From contig JALLLS010000042.1 in the NCBI GenBank assembly GCA_025094145.1, positions 186,001-250,000 on the forward strand: 64,000 nucleotides of DNA, written 5' to 3'. Of this stretch, positions 55,444 through 64,000 are shown piece by piece. Made by a program: the position numbers and the translations under genes. Under the pieces are notes generated by a model. That model was not told where the DNA came from, ran no database searches, and was given only the letters and a program-made list of their open reading frames with translations. Positions within the stretch are counted from its first letter, which is position 1, and each line of letters opens with the position of its first letter. The stretch comes from Spinellus fusiger. Lineage: Eukaryota > Mucoromycota > Mucoromycetes > Mucorales > Phycomycetaceae.

Positions 55444-57103
55444 TGATGATAATAATAATAAAAGGTTACAACTCGTCTCATTTTAAGTTAAAACCCTATA
55501 AACTCCTACATGTCTTTAAAATGAAAAAATAAAATATAGTAAAAGTGACTCTCTTTTTTCATTTTTTTTTTCATTGGTGGTTGGACTACGCGTACATGCA
55601 CCACAATGGAGTTTCCCTAGAGTGTCTTTGAGGGGGAGGGGTTGAAGAGAGTCTGTTTTCTTGGGACACTGTAAAAATAAAAAAGTGGTTTCTCTATGCA
55701 AGTTTCTCTTTTCTATGCAGTGTGTTTGTTAGTACTGTTTTATTGGCTCTGATGTATATATTCCTTTGGTGGGTAGAAATAACAAACTAAAAGATGAAAA
55801 GAATAAATACAGACAATGGGATTTGCTTGTCTCCTATCATAACTGCACCTTGGCCTGAATGTTTTTTAGTGCTATGGGGGTCTATTAGCAGCCCAGAGTC
55901 ATAGATGAAGGAGGTGTATTCTCTATAGTCTGTTATTCTTGTTATTCTTGTTATTATTGATATTATTGATATTTCTTTGTACAATGAACTGACAGACAGC
56001 TGCAATTAGGGCTCTATTATCAGAAGAGCTCTACTGTAGGGTATGTTGTAAAATGTACCAAGACAAGGGATAGAGTGCACTACAATTATTCCATGCTTTA
56101 TTCATGGGTGGAATGTACAGCCACCTTCCACTTTCTCTTGTAGTGTTATATTTTAAATCATAGCAACACTCGTTTAGTGGTTCTCCTCTAAATGATACTA
56201 CAAGCAGTGAATACTTTAGGAAATACCCACTAGACTTGTTACTATTGACTATTGATTGAGAGTAAATCCTTGGTTGTGTTTTAATAGACATGGGCATACG
56301 TAATAGACACACCCGTTATGAATACTCTTGGGATAAGGAGATCGATGGGCCTGTCTAAAGATACTTGATGGATATGAAGGAGCTCATCAAGACAGGTATG
56401 GATAGAAACACTCTACAACTCGACATGTTAAAGAGACTGTGCTATTTGACACTTGGCCATCACTGTGGAGTGATAATAAGAAAGAGAGAGAATAGTAAAT
56501 AAACACATGCTTCTCTTCTCCGCAGTATAGACTACCTGTATTCAACAACACACAAGGTAACTGTTGGCAGACTATAAGAAGCAGTAGAGCCATGTCAATA
56601 GGGTTTATTTAGACAGTAGAGATAGTTGCACCACTCTACTAAAGTGAGGCCATCTTCCTGTTGTATTCTTCTTTACAGTACTACCAGCCAATTCCTGGTG
56701 GTTGTGTCATGTTGATGATCACTCTGAAGTAGATCCTTTATTCTATTCGTATTCTATTCGTATCCTACTCGTATCCTATTCGTATCCTATTCGTATCCTA
56801 TCCTACTCGTATCCTATCCTACTCGTATCCTATTCGTATTATGTATTTCTTAGAGTCATCTTATAGCAATCTCATCTTTGTCTACTAGTATTCAAGTACA
56901 GGATCCAACTATATAGTCATGCCCTATCTTACCCTTACTTGCTTTACTAATTCTTTCATGATGTTTATTCTTATTTTTTCTTTCTTGCTTTCTTATACGA
57001 TTCCTCGGACTACTCATTGAACTCTTCTTCTCTTCTCTTCTTCTTCCTCTCCTCTCCTTTTATTTTATACAAAGAGTAACAGCACCTGCTGCTCTTTACA
57101 ATG
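55444..57103. other. Intergenic region, no gene recognised
   Basis: Downstream flank of the RasGEF gene. Several short minus-strand frames (55516-56593) show no domain. A minisatellite lies at 56737-56840 and pyrimidine-rich sequence at 56985-57060. Confidence 0.55.
56737..56840. repeat. Minisatellite of 10-11-bp tattcgtatcc units
   Basis: About nine units of the type (tattcgtatcc / tactcgtatcc), mixed with a shorter tatcc variant. No dyad symmetry or spacer variation of the CRISPR kind. Confidence 0.9.
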
Positions 57104-60100
57104 TCAAGTATAAAACTCACACTGGACATCCCGGTGACACCCTGTCATTATTTCAATCCGCTGCTCCACTGCATCTGCCACACCATCCAATGCATGTCTT
57201 TCCTCCGCCAATCGTTTATGAAAAAAGAACGGAAAGTGTTCAAGTTCACCTGCAAACCAGTAGTCTTCACTAGTACATGCCATGAGACGATGCATGAACC
57301 TTGCCAAGGACTGAAATTTACTAAAGTTGATGAGGTGGTCCAAGGGTGCCTTGGTGGGATTCCCATCCACGTAAAAGGTAAGGTCTTTCAGCACCAGTGG
57401 GAGAAATGGAATAGAGGGGGACTTGACCTTGTTAAAGGCCTGGCGGTACGTTGCCATGTTGTTTCCCAGGTCAAGGTAGGTTTGGAGGGTGTGGAATAGA
57501 TGGGTGTCTCTGCTTGAGAGGGCCTGCCAATCATCGAGACGTTGTACGGATGGACTCAAGAGCCCCATGGTGAGAATCATGCTTGTATGGAAGTTGTTCC
57601 AGTCTAAACAGAGCTAGAGAAGAATCGAGTGCATATTAGTTTATGAAAATGGATCTATAAAAGACTTCTTTTTCTTATTTCTTTTCTTCATAAGCAGATG
57701 TATCTACCTTTGATATCTCAATCATCTTTCTTAGCCCTGCCTTGCGCTGTTTGGGTGTTTTGAGTGTGCATATTTCATGAGAAACCCAATGTGTCACCTT
57801 GTTATAGAAAATGAAATCAAGGGTGCCATTAGTCTTCTCTTTTCATACTTGGAATTTATTGGGTACCCAAGGAAGATCTTTACCATGTTAGCTCTTTGTG
57901 TCATTAGGCTAATATAATCGCAGGACTTCTCTTCTTGGTGCTGATGTCTCCATTGTCCTCTCAGATAGTCATAGGGAGTAGTACATTTAAGCAGATAAAA
58001 GTCAGCTAGGGTCAAGTACTGTGCAATCTCTTTGGCTTCATAGAGCAGCAGCAAGGGTGTGTTGGAGAGAGAAGGTGGACTTGTTCCTAGGGTGATCGGT
58101 GAGTCAGGAGGCGTGACATTGGTGACAAAGGACAAGAGACTGGGTGCTAGGGAAGGACGACGCGATGGCTGTTGGGACAGTGTGGAAAAAGAACACGGTG
58201 AAGGAGTTGCGGGTGGTATTTGAGATCCAACAAGGGAATAGGTCAGTACAACAAGGGAATGTCTATTACGAGTACATTTTGCCATCTTATCGATTTAATA
58301 ACAACAACAGGCAGAGTGTGGTGTTTACCTCCATGTCCAGGGCTTCTCTGAGTACAGTGGCTTCTTCTGCAAATCCAGCTTGCTTTATGCCACTGTTCAG
58401 AAACATCTCCAGGCGTTGTAGTAATTCTCTGTTGGTGTTGAAGTCTTGGAACTGCAGTTTAATCCAACGAGAGAGGACATTAAGAACCCTAACCATTGGA
58501 AGACAAAAGAAAAAGAAAAGAAAAGAAAAGAAAAGAAAAAAGAGACCTATGAGCTACTGTCTTTTTTCCTTGTCAATAGTAAAGAAACTGTCTGGTCAAA
58601 TTACTTGAGTTGAATGCAACGTTGCCATCGATTGAAGTATTCTGTTTCTCCCTCCAATGGTTCTAGATGGAATCTTGCAATGAGATTCTCGAGTAATTCT
58701 GCTGAATTCGTAAAACAAGTGTGATTCATCAAGTAGGTATCGACATAATCAAGGTCTAATGGTGAGTTGGTGAATTGGTGAGAGATATTTACCTTGACTT
58801 GCTTCATCTGCTAATTTGATAAATAGCTTCTCAGCTGTGCCTGCTACCACTTGTAGTTTTCGATTGACCATCTCCATGACAAGGACATCTTTGCCATTCT
58901 CCGATAGACAGAGTGTGTTTCCTTTACGGTGTGTTCTTCTTCCATTGTCTAGTGGATAAAAAAATGGAATAGGTTAATATGGAGCGCATTTTACCACAGT
59001 GGATTGATATGTATATAAGATGTATGCAGATGCATAAATACGTAGATAGATAAATAGATAGGTAGATAGATGGGTGGGTGGGTAACTATAGGAAGCTACA
59101 TAGGCCCACATAAGCCTACATAACTTTACATAGACCTACGTGGTCCTGTAGAGACAGGCAGCTATACATGAAAGTGTTTGTCTTTACCTAGTCTAGGATA
59201 TGGTCTTGTCTAAATGAAATTATAAGGATAAATGCTATGCTCTTTTCATTCTATTTTACCTGTCTTTCTATAGAGTTTTGGAGTATAAAGGGAGGTTGGA
59301 TTCTTTCGATACTAGGCGAATTCATTAGATACTCATCCTTCTAGTCTATTTACTCTAGCCAACCCACCTCTGCTCCAGTACATCCATCGTCACCTCATTG
59401 CTTGGTAAGGTACTAAAAGGCTGAGACTGTTTCTGGGACACTACATTGACTTGTTGAGAATTCAAAAGAGGTTGGAGCATGGAAGACAAACTGGTATTTG
59501 TCTTTGGCATTGGTTTTTTACCCACACCCAACTTGGTGTGCTCGGTGGGAGGGGACGACGGATCAAAAAGACCTCTCAATCGACCTAGATCACTCTCAGA
59601 ACGATAGTGCTTTATGCTTTTAGGCTGGAGGATGACATCGTAAGGATCACAATGACGAACTTTAGTGCGTATAAAAGTAGGTTCTGCATGCTCAGTATAA
59701 ATCGAAAGAAGAGGCAAGGCACTCTTCTGTTCCTTGTTGCTGTTATCAATGTACAATGCATGTAGACTTGTGCTGCTTCTGCTCACACGGATGCTACTGC
59801 TGCGTGAGATGGACGGTGGCAATGGACTCAATGAACTGTGGGACTTTTGGGGTTTCAAGCAGGGATTGCATGGGCTGTGGAGGGTGCTGGCAGTCTCCAT
59901 ATCAGGTGTTCCGCTATGAATCCGGTCATGAACAGGTACAGATCCAGGTACAGATCCAGGCACAGATCCAAGCACAGGCACAGGCCTAGACTCCATTGGA
60001 GCGTTTGTATCATGCAAAGTCAGTAGTATAGGCGGTGTTATCACGGAGAGAGGTGGGGGTTGGGTGAAGCAGAATCCAAGATCAAGCATATCGGAATTGG

Positions 60101-60867
60101 CATCATTGTCTTCAGGAATCCGTATCTTGTAATAGCTTGAATCCTCTTCAGACATCCGTACGTGTGTCTTTCTTGAAAAGGGCGATACTAGTGTCTGTAC
60201 TGAATTTCTGTTTTTCTTTGTAGGTGTGGCATCTTCTCTCTCTTCTTGGGAAGATGGGGAAGATAGTACAAGTTCATTTTGTAGGTTGTCCTCTCTGGCC
60301 AGCGGAAAGATAGATAAAGACTATCCCAAGATCCGATTAGCTCAAAGGTTGGTATGTATAAATTTACCTCTTCAAGGGTAGCCACTGGTTCCTCCTCTTT
60401 TCTAAACCATGCCTCATGCAGTGGAGTGTATTTCTGTCGACTTTCTTTGCCAGAAGAAAGACTAAAGAAGTTTCTGATAGTGTGTGGCTTTGTTGATGTA
60501 TGGGTGGTGCGTGGATGCTCTGAGGGTCGGTGAGAGAAGAAGTGTCTAAAGACGGTGTTGCTTGTGCTCTTCGTGCTTTTGATACTCTTGGTGCTCTTGG
60601 TGCTCTTGTTGCTTTTCATGCTATGCTGTCGACTTAAAATGGAAAATGCAGTGATCGTGCTTGCTTTGTCTGAAAATTCTTTCCCATCATGGTATCCTGA
60701 GTGGTGCTCCTCTATAAACAGCAGCTCACAATCAGTTACTATTGAATGCATTGACTTACCTAGCATTGTTGAAGAAGGCCTGCTTTTCAATGACGGGAGA
60801 TTACGCAGAAACCGTCGGCCCACTAATCAAAAGAACAATAAGAGCCATTGATGAAGAAATTCGTACT
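57104..60867 (-). CDS. Ras guanine-nucleotide exchange factor (REM + CDC25 domains)
   Basis: Promotes GDP release from a Ras-family GTPase at the membrane. Exons: split start 60867, 60822-60760, 60711-60368, 60320-59368, 59302-59260, 59209-59188, 58948-58793, 58755-58605, 58488-58329, 58285-57884, 57797-57708, 57613-57104; all phases agree, 964 residues. N-terminal half is disordered, with KST and GSVP repeats. The REM domain (about 470-630) shows VNRKLQVVAGTAEKLFIKLA and DYVDTYLMNHTCF. The CDC25 domain (about 714-955) shows AKEIAQYLTLADFYLLK, THWVSHEICTL, LDLGNNMATYRQAFNKVKSP, LPLVLKDLTFYVDGNP and INFSKFQSLARFMHRL. One exon is 22 nt. The ATG is best explained as A|TG across a 44-nt intron; this start and the MAKCTRN exon border are the least certain parts. 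No SH3 domain is seen. Which Ras it activates is unknown. Confidence 0.88.
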
Positions 60868-62746
60868 TGAGCCTGTCTTTTCATGGTTGCTGGTGGGCAT
60901 AAGTTATAATGAAAATACCCCAATGGTACAGAAAATAAAGCAATTATCAATGGTAAAGAAAACGTCAATAGTGTCGTGGGTCGATTTTTGTAAATATATT
61001 GATAAACATGTGTTACGCACGAGGAGAAGGGAAAGAGGAGAAAATCAGGGGAAGACACAATAGATAAGAAAATATATAAATAAATAAAGGCATTCTTACT
61101 GAAGGAAGACGGAAGATCTATTCACACACCTCTCTGTAAGGTGATGGGATGATAGGATGATGAGATGTTAGGGCCACAAATGGAGATATTTATATGACAA
61201 TGATTATATGAATGTACTCTTTTACTGTACGCCTTTATCTGTATATCTTCATCTGTATATCTTCATCTGTATATCTTTACCTGTATATCTTTACCTGTAG
61301 ATTTGTGCTTTTAATTGTACTTGACCTTTAATTGTATACTTATTTAATTTTAATTGTCCTTATACACTCATCTACCTATTTAATTGTGTACTTGTATACC
61401 TGTGGATTGATGTGTTGATCGGTAGCTACTGTGAATTCATCTACGTAGATAGACAGGGTTATGTATCTATACATCTATACATTTATAAACCCCATCTCTT
61501 GATGATCTATAGTTGGTGCTTGTGCTCTCTTTTTCATTTTATGAGAACAGGTGGATTCATCTCACAAGTCTATTTTGTGCTATGGAAAGTCTTTGTCCCA
61601 GCTGCAGTGTAATATAAAGAAATAGCCACCAAGTGATAATGATAGTAAGAAAGAATAGGACGATAACCATAGGGAAATGTTCATTGTCTCACAAATCCAA
61701 GCAACCAACAGGGTAGGGATAATTGTTATTGTTCATCGTATTTCCATTTCCATTGTTATTGCTCATCGTATTTCCATTTCCATTGTCATTGTTATTGTTA
61801 TTGTCATTGTCACAGTAATAGAAGTTGTCATAACACTAATACAAATCAAACGACACGACAGAATAGGCAACATGTCATACTGTGTACCTATTCTGACTCC
61901 ATTATGACTCCATTGAGCAGACAGTCAAGGGAAAACAAACAAACAAAAGGCCTTGTTAGCTTTATGAAGATTAAAGAATGCATAAAATCGCATACATTCC
62001 CAATTAAACTTTTATGCTAAATTAGCTCTCCAACACATCTCACTAAACAGCCTCTCTCAGGGGAAATTGCTCCTTAAAGATCAATTAAAGAAATGTCGAA
62101 TGGTGTTGTCTGGTAATACTTGGCGGGTTATTTCGATTGCATTGGTTGTCTGTCTTTCTTCTTGTATTGGGCAGATCTATGCTTTGATTTAAGCACAGAG
62201 AAGAGTAGAGTGGGTTATGCTTCTATATCAGATCAGGCTGTTATACCAGAAAATAGTAGACTACAAGGCCTTTTCTAGACATATCAATGGATAGACACCC
62301 CTCCATGCTACTTTTGTGTGATTGGCTGCAGTGTTTTAACCAAAAATGAGACGATTGAAAAATGCATTAGACACTTCAATAAGGTGGTGTATCCTAGTGT
62401 ATTCTTAGCTATAGAGTCTGTTTTATTGTGGTTTATAGCAGATGTAGTGTCTTGGATTACTATTTATTAATGATAGATAGTACATAGTACAAATTACATA
62501 ATAAACAAACATACACTATCTCTGCTCAGGTACAAAGACTCCCTCCACTGGCTATAAAAAAAAAGAAAACAGATTCCTTATCCATTAGGAATAGTCCACT
62601 ACCAACAACAACATACTCTTTTGCAGTGATGGCTAGACTCATCCAAAATATAGAACAAATCATCAGATACTCCTATATGTTTATGTCTACCACCTTTTTA
62701 TTATTGTTATTATTGTTATTATTATTGTTGTTGTTGTTATTATTAC

Positions 62747-62806
<60 letters not shown>

Positions 62807-62833
62807 TATTATTATTATTATTATTACTATTAC

Positions 62834-62871
<38 letters not shown>

Positions 62872-63129
62872 TATTATTATTTATAGAGAGAGTGCCTTAC
62901 ACTCCACAATGTGTAATGTTTAGTTTATTGCAACTATCTCATTTTCAATTTAAACACTTTATCAATCAATCAATCAATATAAAATCTCCAAGGATAATCT
63001 CTCTTAGGACAAGTCACATATGAAACGTCAGCAAAAAATAAAGCACGGTTGTTCCACTGACGCCTCTGACTCTCTCTCTCTCTTTTTTCTTTTTTTTTCT
63101 TTCTTTTTTTCTTCTAATATTATACGTTC
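60868..63129. other. Divergent intergenic region with several simple repeats
   Basis: Lies between the divergent RasGEF (minus) and SR-rich (plus) genes and must hold both promoters. Includes tandem ctgtatatctt.a units (61237-61300), two copies of a 30-36-bp unit around tcatcgtatttccatttcca (61735-61790), and the TTA tract. Pyrimidine-rich sequence (63070-63115) lies directly before the plus-strand ATG. No gene seen. Confidence 0.6.
62695..62885. repeat. (TTA)n microsatellite, about 190 bp
   Basis: Nearly uninterrupted tta units with a few ttg and cta variants. The poly-Leu open frame across it is an artefact. Confidence 0.97.
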
Positions 63130-64000
63130 ATGGCGTCTCATCGTTCCAGCAGTGGCCATCGCTCTCCATCCCCTTCTTCCAAGAGACAAAGGCCATCATC
63201 GAGCTATAGATCATCATCTCGTAGCAGAAGCAGAGACCGTAGCGACCGACACCGACACCACCGATCGTCCTCCACACGGTACAGCAGTGGACGCCGCTAT
63301 GATGACCGACCGTCCCACCGTGAGTCCCATCGGGCGTCATCTCGCCATCGCGACCATGTAAGTACTTCTGACTCTCGTAGTCAGACCCCATCTACTCCAG
63401 TACAAAATGGTGACTCTACGAGAAAAGACGGCATGGTCATCCCTGAGACAGCTGGACCTGGCATAGGCAAAACGCGCGAGACCACCAGAGAGTCTCGTTC
63501 TTTTGATGTTTCTCAACCTTCGACTCCCTCCACTGTAAGTCATGAAAAAGAAAAATGAGGGCCTTGCTGACCTGTGGTGACGTCTTAGACCACTGCACAA
63601 GAGTCAAAACAACCCACCGACCGTGAAGAATTGGCTCGCAAACGACGCGAACGTATTGAGCAGTGGAAACAAAAAGAAGCCATTAAGAAAGTAGAGCTCA
63701 GGGCCAAAGAGGCAGAGGAAAGGGCACTGCAAAAGATCAAGGAGGAGACAACAGAGGCAGAAAGAAAAATCACACAGGCAGAAGTGGATCAACAGCAGTC
63801 TCTTATCGAGAAAGAAGAGCAGGCATTGAAAGAAAAAAAAGACCAGCGTCTGGCTGTAGAAAAGGAAAAGGAAAAGGAACAACAGCAACAGGAACAGCAG
63901 CAGTTGAAGGAAGAAGAGCTGGCATTACTGCGAAAACAAAGAGAAGATAATGCAAAAGAGAGCCAACACGATACCACACAGCAGAACAGTATGGCCATGG
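63130..64000 (+). CDS. SR-rich coiled-coil protein N terminus (possibly Prp5/DDX46-type helicase), 3' partial
   Basis: Exon 1 63130-63534, intron 63535-63588, exon 2 from 63589, open to the window edge (at least 272 residues). Residues 1-80 are rich in SR, RS, RH and RD pairs (SSRSRSRDRSDRHRHH), as in pre-mRNA splicing factors. From about residue 136 there is a long, highly charged helix starting REELARKRRERIEQWKQKEA, then Glu/Lys/Gln-rich sequence. RS domain followed by an RRxRxExWKxK helix is the N-terminal layout of Prp5/DDX46 helicases, but no helicase motif is in view, so other SR proteins or U1/U2-associated factors fit too. A GTAAGT within exon 1 after RHRDH would give a 23-nt intron and was rejected. 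Confidence 0.72.

Noticed and set aside
56737..56840. CRISPR-like array
   Set aside because: Units are contiguous with no unique spacers, and the host is a eukaryote.
62626..62886. Poly-leucine open frame
   Set aside because: Translation of the TTA microsatellite, not a gene.
63363..63385. A 23-nt intron after RHRDH in the SR-rich gene
   Set aside because: Has GTAAGT and TAG ends, but is shorter than any plausible spliceosomal intron; the frame is open without splicing.
1..64000. tRNA, rRNA or snRNA genes
   Set aside because: Scanning for B-box and anticodon-arm patterns by eye gave nothing convincing; a tRNAscan or Infernal run would be decisive.

Overview
This window looks like nuclear DNA of an early-diverging, filamentous fungus, most likely Mucoromycota. 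It is AT-rich. Genes are cut by many short introns (about 40-110 nt) with strong GTAAGT-type donors. The gene set is fungal: a kinesin-3 with FHA domain, a Sct1/Gat1-type acyltransferase, a RasGEF and small F-box proteins. The mobile elements also fit this group: Tc1/mariner, DIRS, LINE, short LTRs and a large transposase with a C2H2 finger. I saw no bacterial operon structure, tRNA, rRNA or CRISPR array.

Layout. 1-7143: two tandem minus-strand genes, an Unc104/KIF1-type kinesin-3 (3' end outside the window) and a glycerol-3-phosphate/DHAP acyltransferase. 8.0-12.7 kb: a 310-bp hairpin MITE, a decayed Tc1 relic, a nine-exon cytochrome P450 (minus) and a nearly perfect 401-bp palindrome. 12.7-26 kb: almost only mobile-element remains (Tc1 elements, a solo LTR, a broken CACTA/Plavaka-like transposase, a 5'-truncated LINE, nested LTR pieces). 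27.3-28.9 kb: two small minus-strand genes, one with an EYDR/RVxF-like motif and one F-box protein. 31.6-32.7 kb: a glutathione S-transferase-like gene. 32.9-48.1 kb: a second mobile-element block with a complete but mutated DIRS element, Tc1 relics, two LINE fragments and a second, inverted P450 copy at 41.5-43.6 kb. 49.2-64 kb: a PHD/extended-PHD chromatin protein, a long gene-poor stretch with a 106-bp perfect inverted repeat, a 964-residue RasGEF, and the start of an SR-rich coiled-coil protein on the plus strand.

The unique genes do not form an obvious pathway; they are ordinary housekeeping, signalling and chromatin functions around a repeat-rich core. The most informative signals are in that core: an inverted P450 pair homogenised in the middle and diverged at the ends, two long hairpin elements, a DIRS element with two identical dyad sites placed as recombinase targets, nested insertions that can be dated against each other, and nonsense mutations in unrelated elements that are almost all Trp-to-TAG or Gln-to-TAG (C-to-T at CpA), a RIP-like pattern.
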